This document shows positions 1-10,906 of a stretch of 64,000 bases of DNA, one piece after another. Within the stretch, counting starts at the first letter, position 1; each line of letters opens with the position of its first letter. The position numbers were made by a program, and so were the translations under genes. The notes beneath the pieces are model-generated. The model ran no database searches. It worked only from the letters and a program-made list of their open reading frames with translations, and was not told the DNA's origin. The stretch covers positions 554,001-618,000 of the forward strand of contig JBANSL010000009.1 in the NCBI GenBank assembly GCA_037127255.1. The letters are read 5' to 3'. This DNA comes from Persicaria tinctoria. Taxonomy: Eukaryota; Streptophyta; Magnoliopsida; Caryophyllales; Polygonaceae.

Positions 1-85
1 AAGGCCTTGGCGCATTAACAATTGATGAAATACAAAACCTATATTATTTGTCCGAATATTATTTTATCTTATTATATACTTCCGT

Positions 86-136
<51 letters not shown>
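1..136. repeat. AT-rich flank ending in a (TA)n microsatellite
   Basis: No gene is visible. From about 86 to 136 the sequence is an uninterrupted TA dinucleotide run that abuts the LTR-like sequence starting at 137. It may be the remainder of a Helitron intron, but nothing in it proves that. Confidence 0.8.
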
Positions 137-141
<5 letters not shown>

Positions 142-939
142 GACTAACCTTTTCAGGAAGTATATTCGAGATTATATCTTTCTTTTGGTGCATATGAGGA
201 GATATTATTCAAAGAGGATCATGGCTTCGGAGTGTCCATAAATAGAAGATCCAAGATCAAAGCCTGATTCGAAAGAGTCGTTGGTGAAGATCCTCAGGCG
301 CCATTCCACTCTTATATAAAGAAAGAAAGAAGAAGACAGAGAGAACAAGAACACACGAGCTTTCATTCATTCAAGCGATTCTGTCTTCCAAAGTGTCTCT
401 CTACTAAAGCGCTCTAGAGTTTGTTGTTTATTTCAAAGCCTTTGAGAGTCACTGTGAGCTTATAGGATATATTCATTTAAAGTGTTACTCGAGAGTTTAT
501 AACTCGGGAAGTTGCACTAGGTTATTTATTTGTGAGAGTAAGAGGATTGTACTAGATAGCTGAGAGAGGTGGGGCTCTTCTAGATTGGTCTAGGACTCCA
601 AGGGAACGTGAGTTGACTAGATTGCAATTTTATAGGAGAGAGGCTTCTCGGTGAGCTATTAGGATCCTAAGCTAAGCGAATCAATAAAGCCTTTGAATCC
701 TAGGGTTGTGGAAGAACCCTAGGCGAGGACGTATGCCAAGTTGTGCTGAACCTCGTAAACAATTACTCGTGTTCTTTACTTATTTGCTTTACCTTATTTC
801 CGCACTTGGTTTGATTGTCTAACTTTGTGATTCAGGTTTAATCTCAAATGTTTTGGTACAAGCTCCAAAAGTCTTGAGACTTTCTGCGAAAAACGGGCAT
901 ACTCTATTCAGCCCCCCTTCTAGAGTATTTCTTATTACA
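137..939 (+). mobile_element. Solo-LTR-like sequence, Ty1/copia Sirevirus type
   Basis: The stretch starts TGTTGGACTAACC and ends CTTATTACA. It has an internal TATA box (CTTATATAAAG near 312), an AATAAA near 684, and a closing inverted repeat, ACTCTA...TAGAGT, around a CAGCCCCCC run (about 900-927). The 'CTATTCA-CCCCCC-TCTAG' block just before the LTR end is familiar from plant Sirevirus/Maximus LTRs; that comparison is from memory. No primer binding site or coding region follows, so a solo LTR or LTR fragment fits. The left edge falls in a TA repeat and no 5-bp target duplication can be shown (ATATA against TTGTT), so the exact borders are uncertain. Confidence 0.5.
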
Positions 940-1025
940 TTGTTTTATATTATCGAACCTTCACATATATATGTGGAGATTATTGGGATGCTAACAAATA
1001 TGTTTTTTTTTCTTCTTCCATTGCA

Positions 1026-1918
1026 GATCCGATGGGGAAAGTACTTTGGATTTGTCCATTATTTCTGATTTGAAATCAATGATTGATGACCACAATTCGT
1101 TGGCAAAGGTTTATCGGATCACTAGAGATTGGTTTGTTGCGGACCCATCCCAGAACTTGACACTTAAACTCAAAGGAAGTAGAGGACATGATGCGCGGGT
1201 GTATAATACCCCCTCTGTTTCTGAGGTTGCAGCTCTGGTTGTTGGTGATCTGGGGATAGATTCTGAGCCGAGAGATATTATTATTCAAGGCATAAGTAAA
1301 CAGTTGGAACGAATCAGTATCCATTGTTATTTCCTTTTGGAGAAGATAATTTCTCGATTGACATCCCTTTGAGTCATTTGATGGAAAACTCGGGGAGAAA
1401 GAGGCGAACCATCAGTATGAGGGAGTTTTTTGCCTTTCGCCTAATGTATCGCAAGGTAGAGATGTCACTGCTTCTGTATTCTGGCAGGTTATTTCAGGAA
1501 TTTGTGGTTGATATATTTACTATGATTGAGTCTGCTCGATTGGCCTACCTTCGATTTAATCAAAAGAAGTTGTGTGCCGAATCGTACAAGACCTTAGCAG
1601 AAAAGTCTACTGAATCAACCAATGGAGATACATGTGTAGGTAAACGTATTGTTTTACCATCATCTTTCACAGGCGGCGCTAGATATATGATGCAGAATTA
1701 TCAGGATGCCATGAGTATTTGCAAATATCACGGTCATCCAGATTTGTTTATTACTTTTACATGCAATCCCAAGTGGCCTGAGTTAACCAGAAATGCAAAA
1801 CAGAGAGGTGTAGACCAAGCAGATTGCCCCGACCTGACAGCTCGAATATTTAAAATCAAGCTTGATGAGATGATCCATGATATACGAGTCAAGCAGATAT
1901 TTGGAAAAGTCAATGCTT
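1026..1918 (+). pseudogene. Helitron RepHel exon 1: Helitron-like N-terminal domain
   Basis: A splice acceptor (TTGCAG, ending at 1025) precedes the exon. In one frame it reads DLSIISDLKSMIDDHNSLAK and continues to about 1315. A small deletion with a frameshift follows, and from 1318 the next frame reads YPLLFPFGED, then SMREFFAFRL, SSFTGGARYMMQNYQDAM and HPDLFITFTCNPKWPEL. These are the conserved blocks of the Helitron-like N domain (Pfam Helitron_like_N) in order. The exon ends with a GT donor at 1919, after the codons for FGKVNA. The frameshift and missing codons make it a pseudogene. The protein would be the replication initiator/helicase for rolling-circle transposition. Confidence 0.85.
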
Positions 1919-1978
1919 GTAAGTGGATCCTTATCATTACTTTATTTTACTTATGCATTTACGGAAAATGCTACATGT

Positions 1979-2209
1979 ACACTTGGTGTATGTATACACC
2001 AATTTTTTTTTAAAAAAAAAAATTTTCTAGGGTTTACCATTTAAAATTTAGGGTATCATTAGTGGTTATTGAAATTTTTAAGGTTTATTCCTTATAATAT
2101 GAGTATAATAGAGTTTTATAGAAAAATTTTAGGGTTAGTTTTTACAATTTTAAAAGTAGTGGATAAATTTTACACATGGAAAAAAGATACGCCAACATAC
2201 ACCAAGTGT
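1979..2209. repeat. Small MITE-like element with 15-bp inverted repeats
   Basis: ACACTTGGTGTATGT at 1979-1993 is repeated as its exact reverse complement at 2195-2209. ATGT occurs directly outside both ends (1975-1978, 2210-2213) and could be a 4-bp target duplication. The interior is AT-rich and non-coding. The family was not recognised. Confidence 0.5.
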
Positions 2210-2254
2210 ATGTGTATCATCCTCCTGCATTTACTACATCACATTTTGTGCTCC

Positions 2255-2550
2255 ACTCCCTACTCCATATATTTATTTTAATATTTACTTAATCTTAAAA
2301 AAATGTAAAAAATTATATGTATATTTCTCACATTTGTTTCTATATATTTATAAAATTTTATTTTAAAAAATCATATTTTAAAATTAAGAAGGCAATATTT
2401 TACATAGTATAATTATTAAAAAAATTAAAATATGAAATGTCAAAATATTTTTTTAAAAAAATATAAAAGTAGAGATTAGGAAGATAAATATAAGTTTTAA
2501 ATTTTTTATAAATTAAATAAATATTAACATAAATAGGTGGAGTAGGGAGT
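2255..2550. repeat. Second MITE-like inverted repeat in the same intron
   Basis: ACTCCCTACTCC at 2255-2266 is exactly reverse-complemented at 2539-2550, with partial pairing beyond. The interior is AT-rich and non-coding. No clear target duplication was found. Confidence 0.4.
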
Positions 2551-2793
2551 AGTGTAGGAATTGTTATATAAGATCTTCACTCCACACACATCACTCAGCT
2601 GTTCAGCATGAATCACCATGATTCCATACTCCAAAGCACTAAGTATAAACATCAACGAGAAGCAAAAGGTCACCCACCATGTCTAACCAAATTTTGCTAT
2701 TGAGAGCAATTCAGCATAAATATACTGTCATTCCTGGGTTGACCGACTCAATTTGTAAATCAAATAATTCCATAAAATTGAGAGTAGTTTAGC

Positions 2794-2795
<2 letters not shown>

Positions 2796-2879
<84 letters not shown>
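2796..2879. repeat. (TA)n microsatellite
   Basis: About 42 uninterrupted TA units lie some 40 bases upstream of the Helitron intron acceptor. Confidence 0.95.
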
Positions 2880-2882
<3 letters not shown>

Positions 2883-2921
2883 CATTTCTTTGTGGATCAT
2901 TATCATTTATTTGTTTTGTAG

Positions 2922-4130
2922 TGGTCTACACAATTGAGTTTCATAAACGAGGTCTCCCGCATGCACATATCGTGATATTCCTTGATCAGAACGACAAACT
3001 ATCAACCGCAAACGATATTGATCGAATCATTAGTGCAGAGATTCCAAGTGCATCCGAAGAGCCTGTATTACATGAAATTGTCAAGGATGTCATGATCCAT
3101 GGTCCGTGTGGTCTTTTAAACACTAAGTCTCCATGTATGAAGACCGGCGCATGTAATAAATACTTTCCCAAGAAGTTTACAGACGCAACCACTTTTGATG
3201 AGGAGGGTTATTCTTTGTACAGAAGGCGTGATAATGGGGTAACTATTCAGAAAGGAGATGTTACCGTCGACAATCGGTTTGTGGTTCCTTACAATAAGAC
3301 CCTTCTCTTGAAATATAATGCTCACATCAATGTCGAATGGTGTAATCAAGCTAGATCCATCAAGTATTTGTTCAAGTACATTAGCAAGGGGCATGATAGA
3401 GTACGTGCTTATATTGATTCTGGGTCTTCGGCTTCCAAAGATGTCGATGAGATTGACAGATACTACAACTGTAGGTACATCTCCCCCTGTGAAGCAGTAT
3501 GGCGGATATTTGGATTTGAAATCTAGTTTCGTACTCCATCAGTTGAGCGATTATCCTTTCATTTGCCTGATGAGCAAAACATAGTTTTTGCAGATGATGA
3601 TTCCATTGAAGCAGTTCTCAATAAGCCGGGTGTAGGGAATTCAATGTTTTAAGCATGGATGGAATACAATAACAAATTTATAGATGGCAGGCATTTGACA
3701 TATGCCGAGTTCCCAACCAAGTTTGTCTGGAATGCCCAGGGCAAAGAATGGTCACCACGAAAGAGAGGTTTCTCAATTGACCGTCTTTATCATATTAACA
3801 CTAGTGCTGGAGAGTTGTATTATTTACGGCTGTTATTGTATCAAGTTCGTGGAGGAACCTCCTATGTCGATCTCCGAACCGTGAAAAATGTTGTTCACCC
3901 CTCTTTCAAGGATGCTTGCTATGCATTAGGGTTGCTAGATGATGAACGAGAGTACATTGATGGGATCATTGAGGCAAGCATTTGGGGATCTGCTCATTAC
4001 TTACGAACTTTATTTGTCATGCTGTTAGTATCTGGTGTCATGTGTCAACCCGAGCTTGTGTGGGCTAAAACTTGGCATTTGTTGTCCGAAGATATTCTTA
4101 TCCAACAAAGACATCACCTCAGGATGCCAG
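2922..4130 (+). pseudogene. Helitron RepHel exon 2: HUH Rep nuclease core with two nonsense codons
   Basis: The exon opens with VYTIEFHKRGLPHAHIVIFL, which carries the HUH metal-binding motif (PHAH). It continues through DVMIHGPCG, a cysteine cluster (SPCMKTGACNKYFPKKF), and SIKYLFKYISKG, where the paired tyrosines of the YxxxY catalytic motif are both present. Two in-frame stops follow: TAG at 3524-3526 (after WRIFGFEI, where the family has a sense residue) and TAA at 3650-3652 (before AWMEYNNKF, where leucine is usual). The same frame then runs on through TYAEFPTKFVW, GELYYLRLLL and DACYALGLLDDEREYID to a GT donor at 4131. The catalytic residues survive but the frame does not. Confidence 0.85.
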
Positions 4131-4659
4131 GTTTGCATTATTCTTTTTTTTTCATGACTATTGGTTTCCTTAATATCTTAATTTTATCATATAAATATCT
4201 ACTAATATTTTTTCATTTCAATGTAATACCCACCCACGTTTTGGAAAGATGAAAACTAAAATACCCACCCACACACATTTTGTTTTTTTTTTATTCGGAA
4301 GTAACAACCCACTTTCTGTAAATATGAAATACATTACCCACCCATCCACATTTTGTTTTGTTTTTTTATTCGGAAGTAACAACCCACGTTCTGTAAATAT
4401 GAAATACACTACCCACCCACCCACGTTTGTAAACATTAAAAAAACTACCCACCCACCCACCCACCCACCCATGTTTTGTAAAGATTATAAAAAACTATCC
4501 ACCCACGTTTTGTACAGCTTAAAAACAACTATCCACCATAATCAAAAGAAAAAACTGGAACGTACGTAACCATCACGTTTTTTTGTTGCTTTTTACTTAT
4601 CTTTTGAATTTATAATATTCTATAATTAATTTGTATGCTCATATATTACTTTCATGTAG
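4131..4659 (+). other. Helitron intron containing a CCCAC-rich minisatellite
   Basis: The donor GTTTGC at 4131 and acceptor CATGTAG at 4659 restore the frame (codon split G/AT, giving D then LQLFEEQ). Most of the intron is the minisatellite listed separately. Confidence 0.7.
4226..4520. repeat. Minisatellite rich in ACCCACCC
   Basis: A unit of roughly 100 bp is repeated with decay. Each unit contains an ACCCACCCAC block, a T-rich run, ATTCGGAAGTAACAACCCAC and TGTAAATATGAAATAC. At 4447-4470 the CCCA tetramer is expanded into a short pure run. It is strand-asymmetric: C-rich on + and G-rich on -. Confidence 0.8.
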
Positions 4660-5421
4660 ATTTACAACTATTCGAAGAACAATTGAAACATTACGCATTA
4701 GCAGAGGTTGAGATGTTGTTGCGAAGAAATGGTAGCTCTCTAAGGCGATATCCTTCCTTACCGCCCCCAAATGATACCTTGATTGCTACTGGTAATAACA
4801 TTCTTATTCAAGAGGAGTTGCGCCATAATGTTCCTGAGTTAAAGACAGAGCATTCACGATTATTGTCCAGTTTCACAGAAGAACAACGGTGTGTTTATGA
4901 TGAAATTATGGGTGCTACCATAGCTGAGAGGGGGGGAGTTTTTTTTCTGTATGGTTATGGAGGAACTGGGAAGACATATATTTGGAAAGCACTTACCACT
5001 GCTATTCGAAGTGAAGGGCATATTGTTTTGAATGTGGCACTGAGTGGCATTGCGGCACTTCTACTTCCTGGGGGAAGGACTGCACATTCCAGGTTTGCCA
5101 TTCCCTTACAAATACATGAGGACTCTATGTGTGAAATTCGTCCTGGTACTCCTTTGGCTGCGCGCATTAGTTGCAGCAGCGAAACTTATAATTTGGGATG
5201 AAGCACCTATGGCTAATAGATTTTGTTTTGAAGCTTTGGATCGAAGCTTACGAGATGTCCTCAAGTTTTCCAATCCTCACAGTGAAACACAACCATTCGG
5301 GGGAAAAGTTGTGGTCTTTGGTGGTGATTTTAGGCAAATATTGCCCGTTGTTGCACGAGGAAGTAGACAGGACATTGTATCTGCTACAATAAACTCTTCC
5401 TATCTATGGCGTGATTGCAAG
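4660..5421 (+). pseudogene. Helitron helicase exon 3 (PIF1-like): Walker A and B
   Basis: The translation reads [15 protein letters not shown] followed by [16 protein letters not shown] (Walker A, GxGGTGKT) and [21 protein letters not shown] one-base shift near 5165-5180 moves the frame. The next frame continues [12 protein letters not shown] (Walker B, DEAP) and FGGDFRQILPVV, ending WRDCK at a GT donor (5422). This is the PIF1 superfamily-1B helicase domain usual in plant Helitrons. The frameshift lies between Walker A and Walker B, so no intact ATPase can be made. Confidence 0.87.
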
Positions 5422-6330
5422 GTAACACTGCTAGAAAAATCCAATTAGACATCTGTTCACAACAGATGCCTTTCAAAAAAAATTCCGATCTCTTTGTGCG
5501 TGTAGTAAAAGATCAATTTTTCCACATCGGTTTTAAACTGATGTCTTTTCTTTGTTAAGATATCTATTTTATTTTAAATATAGATATAAATCGGCCCTCA
5601 AATTTATTTTTGACATGTTCACTTGTTGTTAAAGCCTCGTTAATTTCCATTTATAAGTTTTTGAAAATGTCCACACCAACCCTAAATTTTACATTTACAT
5701 CACTTTTTTTAAAAATAATCAATGTATTAAAACAAAATAGACATTTTTTTATTTTACTGATTTTGTGTATATTAATTTCATATATATATTTAAAGATTTT
5801 TTATTGTTATAAAATAATCTATCGCGTATAATATGTATATGACTGACTTATTAATTTGATATGGACATCATCTTAGATTTTTATAAAGATGTTGTTGTTA
5901 GCAATATATATCAATCTATATTAACATTGTGATGTAAAAATATATGTTACACATTGATTTAGATTATTTAGATGATATCTATAATGAAACTATCATCCGT
6001 TTTTATGCCATGATTCGATTTCATAGCTATTAAGACATAACACTTTTTAGCAATAATCCGATGTATTTTCATTTGATACACAACACCCTTTACTCATAAA
6101 ATAAGATTTTGCAAATAATGGGTACTTTAATGTACATATACATTAAGATAAACATGAAATCAACACTTACAAATATTTTACAAAGGTTGGGTACTTGAAA
6201 GATACACTTTTACAAATAACGGGTACTTTTAAATAATAATACGAACTTTTAAATCATATACAAATGACAAAATATAGTACCATGGAGGCAAGAGCTTGTA
6301 GTTTGGTAGCCCTTAATGTTATAGCTCTTA

Positions 6331-6543
6331 TCATTCTTCGAATTCTTGAGCTAGTTGGCAAAATTTGGGAATAAACCCTTCGCCATCAGGGGCAGTTGGA
6401 GATCGGAAGTGGCCATACTCGGATACATGCAAATCAAAATCCCAATTAGGTACAACTATAAATTCCAAATCACGATCAATATAGTTACATGGAGAAATTG
6501 AATAGGATATTCGGCAAAGAATTAAAAAAACCAGAGCATGCAA
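6331..6543 (-). other. Exon-like fragment inside the CACTA element, unrecognised
   Basis: A minus-strand open stretch of 70 codons has normal-looking composition (LEFIVVPNWDFDLHVSEYGH, GEGFIPKFCQLAQEFEE) in otherwise AT-rich sequence. CACTA elements often capture host exons, so a gene fragment is plausible. I do not recognise the protein and no flanking exons could be joined with confidence. Confidence 0.25.
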
Positions 6544-6590
6544 TAGAGAACGTTAATAAGCGAAGATCTTAACAAAATCACTAAATTTTC

Positions 6591-6938
6591 AATGAATTTC
6601 AGATACGGGAAAATTTATATCAGCCTCAAATAGTCAAAACTACTTTTCTTGAAGATCAGTTTTGAACCAAACCTACTTTTCTTGACAATCAGAGTAAATT
6701 ATTTTTACCTAATAGTTGAGAAAAGGGGTATTTGCTGTAGAAAAGGTTAAACTAAGATGAAATCAATGAATTTCAGATACGGGGAAATCTATATCAGCCT
6801 CAAATAGTCAAAACTACTTTTCTTGAAGATCAGTTTTGAACCAAACCTACTTTTCTTGACAATCAGAGTAAATTATTTTTACCTAATAGTTGAGAAAAGG
6901 GGTATTTGTTGTAGAAAAGGTTAAACTAAGATGAAATC
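6591..6938. repeat. Tandem duplication, two 174-bp copies
   Basis: The stretch beginning TCAATGAATTTCAGATACGG near 6590 recurs 174 bases later with only a few substitutions. The two copies are directly adjacent. Confidence 0.9.
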
Positions 6939-7029
6939 AACTCACCTTGATCCGCATATCCTTTCCGGTGTCCCATAAAAGCTTGCAAAGCACCAATAAC
7001 ATAACACAAATTCCCAATTTTCTTATATC

Positions 7030-7127
7030 AAGATGTATAGTAACCAGCCTTGGCGCGCCTGTAAATCTCAAGTAGCATTCGATGTATAGTAATCAGCCTT
7101 GGCGCGCCTGTAAATCTCAAGTAGCAT
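7030..7127. repeat. Tandem duplication, two ~50-bp copies
   Basis: GATGTATAGTAACCAGCC followed by TTGGCGCGCCTG is repeated immediately downstream with one or two differences. Each copy contains an AscI-type GGCGCGCC palindrome. Confidence 0.9.
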
Positions 7128-9460
7128 CCAAGGAACTAATAAGCATAATTATGCCAGAGAAGAAGCTGTCTCTAGAAGATTCTGAACAATGCTAAACTCA
7201 CAAGTGAATATCAGCAACATTTATGAATGTGATACTCCACTTGCACCCGTAATAACTCCAACATCTACCCATGACCCCAGTCCTCGAAAGTACACTGCAC
7301 TTCAGAAAAGAACCCCTATGAAACTCAAATGATCTAACAAAAAAAGGCATAAAAATCTCTATCAGGGAAAAAATATTTTTTAAATAAAAAATAGCCACAT
7401 AACACACAAATTTATACCAAAAAAGGCAAGTCAAGAGCAAATGATAATACAAGTATTGAACATACTTTGAGAACTGAATATCAAGCTCAGAGCGACCATC
7501 ATAGATAATACGTCCCCTAAAACATCATACATTTAGCTTATTTCTTCCATGCTAAATTTAGGGTAAAATATCATATAGATAAATTAAAAACCTGAAGAGC
7601 ACTTCTTGCAACAACAAGACTATGCTGTGAACTCCACTATATTAGGGGTTGGAAACCTGCAAGGAATCAATGCTATGTAGTATGTAATGTGTAAAGAAAC
7701 TCCAATGAATTTCATCTGATTAATAAAAAGCCCTTTTCATCCAAATAAAGGATAGAAGACAAGCTCAAACAATGCAAAGACCAACAAGATAGACATACGA
7801 AAAATAAAACAGCAATGGTAATCTCAGGGATGCAATCTCATCAGCGTTCATTAGTAAGAGCATATATTTACAAATTTTTAGACAAACTTAAGATCATAAA
7901 ATTTAGAAGATAAAAAAATATAGGTTTCTGATGGGATAAAAGTGAGAGAGTGGAACTTGAAGAAGCTGATCAGCTAACTTCTGAAATGTGAAGATCTTCT
8001 CCACCATTCCATGAGAAGAAAAAACTTAGCGCAACACATCCACGTCTAATTGAACAACAAAAACAAATCGAACAACGAAAGCATCCATCAATTAAATAAG
8101 TAAAAACCAAAATGCATCTGCTCTCATTGTCACAAATCTAAGGAATTGCTTGGTTAGTACCCTTTCAAGATCATCCGACTGTTTCACCTGGCAAACCAGA
8201 TCATGTAAGGAGATTTATGTCATAAAGAAACAATAGTGTGTGCTTCTGTGATTGTCTTTACCCTGAGGCTTATACATAATCAATTTATTGGTGTTTCAAA
8301 CAAGCATTTTTCAGCTTCATTTCAGTAAATCAAAACTTGTGGAACAATGAAAAATCAAATGTACAACAACCAGGTTTGCAGGAAGTGACTTGTGATTTTA
8401 TGAATGATAGGAAGGCAATGCATGTGCCTTAGTATCTATATTCATTCTCCCCAGAGAGTAGGCGAACACATATCCAGATCCAAGCGACATGCCAACAAGG
8501 TGATGGGATCCAAAAGGTCAGATGCACACAAACGATTATATAATTTCAGAAGTCGCCATGACCTTGCAGAAACTTTTCATATAACTAATAAAAGTACGAT
8601 GAGTTGATAACAATGCGCAACTACAATCATGCAAACTCCATTTTTTTGTAAAAGGAATGGCAAAGCAATTCCAGCAGATTGCACAAGCTAAATTACCCAA
8701 TGAAAAGCAGGAAATTGAATCAAGTACAAAACACAAATCAGTGAAGAATTCAAAGATGTTTGAGACTCTTACCCAATGAAAAGCAGAAGCTCGGGGCTAG
8801 TCCTACAAAAAAAAATGATTCAACAATAAACATACCAAAATATAGGAATGGCACTAAATAATCCATTCAACTCGACAATTTGCGAAAAAATAGCCTTGTT
8901 TAACCTTAAATTAGAGCATATGCAAAACAGAAATTCTCAGCACTATTTACATAAACTAAAAATTTACAAGTTTCTGGAAAGGGAATCTAGAAGGAAAAAA
9001 AATCAAAGACATACTTAAATTCAACCTCAAGTTTGTTATGTCTCTTCACTTCCGGACAGGGAAACTTTTGCAAACAAAGATGGAAATGTGTCATCATGGA
9101 AAAAACCAGATTTGTTGGTTCTTTAATTTTTTAGTTGTAACTTCTAAATAATAAATTACAGACATAAATTCATCAAACATTGCAGCCAATCTTAAGATTG
9201 TCAATAAGTAATTAATATTGTATCTGTCTAGGCAGAGAAGCTAATGTGCATAGAATGCATACATACAGAAAATTTGTTGTATATCAAGTCTCTCCAGGCT
9301 AAACAATTCACTACTCTAGAACCTTTATTTTCTTTCTCATGTTTGCATTTACAACTTCTCAATCTACATTAAAAAAGGAGTAGAACCATTAATCACTCAA
9401 ATAGAATTAAAACTTAGATAACAGCAAATAGAACTGAATTTTCAAACTTTTTCAGCATCA
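7128..9460. other. CACTA interior without a supportable gene
   Basis: This is AT-rich sequence with scattered short open frames and intron-like texture, including several CAG- and GTAAG-like sites. It may be introns and exons of a captured host gene on the minus strand. No conserved protein is visible in either strand. Confidence 0.4.
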
Positions 9461-9539
9461 AATTGAAGAGAACCATTAATAATCATTCAAATAACAACAT
9501 ATTTCAGAAACCTAATTTCAATAGAAACATACAAGCATC

Positions 9540-10087
9540 GAAATCGAAGGAGAAGAACTCCATACCAGCAGAAAAGAGGTTAGGTCTCGTCCAGTATAAC
9601 ATTGTAGAGATGTCAGGATGGAATCATGTTTGTTTGGGTTGCAGTGAGAACAACAAAAAGAAGGGTTGGAGAAGGTTCTGTTTGGAGTGTGCTCGGAGAG
9701 CAGATATGGTGGGGTTTAGGGTTTCGGATAGGGATTGCGCAAGGGAGAGAGGGAGCGGTCCAAGGATGAATGCAGGAGAGGAGTTCCGCGGAAGAGTTGG
9801 CCTTGAGATTTCTCAGATCTGGTGAGAAAGTGGTAAAGTTAGGGGTTTCGGGAGAGAGGAGATCTCAGATCCGAAGGGAGAGGAGGAGGAGAAGTTGAGG
9901 ATGAAAGTGGGGATCGAGAAAGAGGAGATGTGTCGGCGGTGGGGGCGGTGGCGGCGTTGACAACAGGGGCAGCAGTGGCGGTGGCGGGGATGACTGCAGG
10001 AGAGGAGCTGAGTGGATAAAGGGGTCTTGGACTCTTGAGAGAACTGGTGAGAGGATACTTCCTAGAAAGTCTAGGCAAGTGTCTCAA
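9540..10087. other. GC-rich gene-derived segment near the CACTA right end
   Basis: GC content rises sharply here. The minus-strand frame 10087-9839 encodes a Pro/Ser/Ala-rich stretch typical of a translated 5' leader or transit-peptide-like exon, and there are competing frames on +. It is probably a captured first exon plus UTR of a host gene that I cannot identify. Confidence 0.3.
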
Positions 10088-10442
10088 ATTATTTTTTAGT
10101 ATGGGCGGGTGTTCAAAATTTTTCTAAGTATTTCTTCGCGCCTTTCAAATTCAAAATCCCGCGTTTTAATTATTTTTAGAACGAATAATTTTACATCTGT
10201 CAAAAAATTTCACAGATGTCTAATACTTTTTCAACATCGCAAATTTAAAAACTAATATAATAGACTAATTTAACATCGGGTGTTTTATTGACAGACTTAA
10301 AACACATGATGTCTAATTGCAGTATTCTAGTAGTGTAAATACTTTTTTCATAACTACTTACATTCATTTATTAATTTCGCCAAATGTTTCCTATTAGATG
10401 CACGATTCATCTAATAAAAGAAAGTGTTTTACAACTACGTAG

Positions 10443-10906
10443 GTACTCCAATTGACTAGGAATATGAGACTATCTTGTGGCCAAGTTGATTCTGATGTGG
10501 AAGAATTAAAGGAGTTCTCAGATTGGGTGCTACGAATTGGTGATGGAGTCGAGGGTGATGATAATGATGGTGAAGCTATTGTTCATTTTCCACCTGATCT
10601 TCTTATTCCTTACACAAATGATCCGATTGGAGCCATTGTTGATGCAGTATATCCAAATGTATCAGATCATTTGATGGATTCTACTTACTTCCAAGAAAGA
10701 GCCATCCTAGCCCCACCACATGAAGTCATGGATAAGGTAAATGGCTATGTACTCTCATTAATCCCTAGAGAGGAGAAGGTATTTTTGAGTTCAGATAGCC
10801 TTTGCAAGTCAGATGTTAATATAGAAGGACAAGGAGCTATTTACTCGGCCGAATATTTGAACACTATCGAATGGTCAGGGATATCTAATCATAACATCAC
10901 ACTGAA
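10443..10906 (+). pseudogene. Helitron helicase exon 4, left part (PIF1-like)
   Basis: After the acceptor TACGTAG (ending 10442) the frame reads VLQLTRNMRL, directly continuing the WRDCK of exon 3. It runs through EFSDWVLRIGDG, FPPDLLIPY, ERAILAPPHEVMDKVN and EYLNTIEWSGI. It is cut at 10906 by the LTR retrotransposon and resumes at 18651. All of this fits the middle of the Helitron PIF1 helicase. Confidence 0.88.

Larger units (their letters stand above)
1919..2921 (+). other. Helitron intron holding two MITE-like inverted repeats and a (TA)n tract
   Basis: The donor GTAAGT at 1919 and acceptor TTTTGTAG at 2921 join ...NAL to VYTIEFHKRG in frame, which matches the Helitron protein order. At about 1.0 kb the intron is long. 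It contains two internal inverted-repeat pairs and an 84-bp TA run just before the acceptor. Confidence 0.75.
5426..10335. mobile_element. Non-autonomous CACTA (En/Spm) transposon, 4.9 kb, TSD TAA
   Basis: The left end reads CACTGCTAGAAAAATCCAAT and then TAGACATC. The right end, reverse-complemented, reads CACTACTAGAATACTGCAAT and then TAGACATC, so the inverted repeats match over about 28 bp with few differences. The 3-bp duplication TAA lies at 5423-5425 and 10336-10338. Subterminal copies of ACATCNGT/ACAGATGT and CATCGG motifs occur at both ends. No transposase (TNP2/TNPA) reading frame is present. The interior contains short duplications and exon-like GC-rich sequence. It sits inside a Helitron helicase intron, and its TSD includes the T of the GT splice donor. 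Confidence 0.9.
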
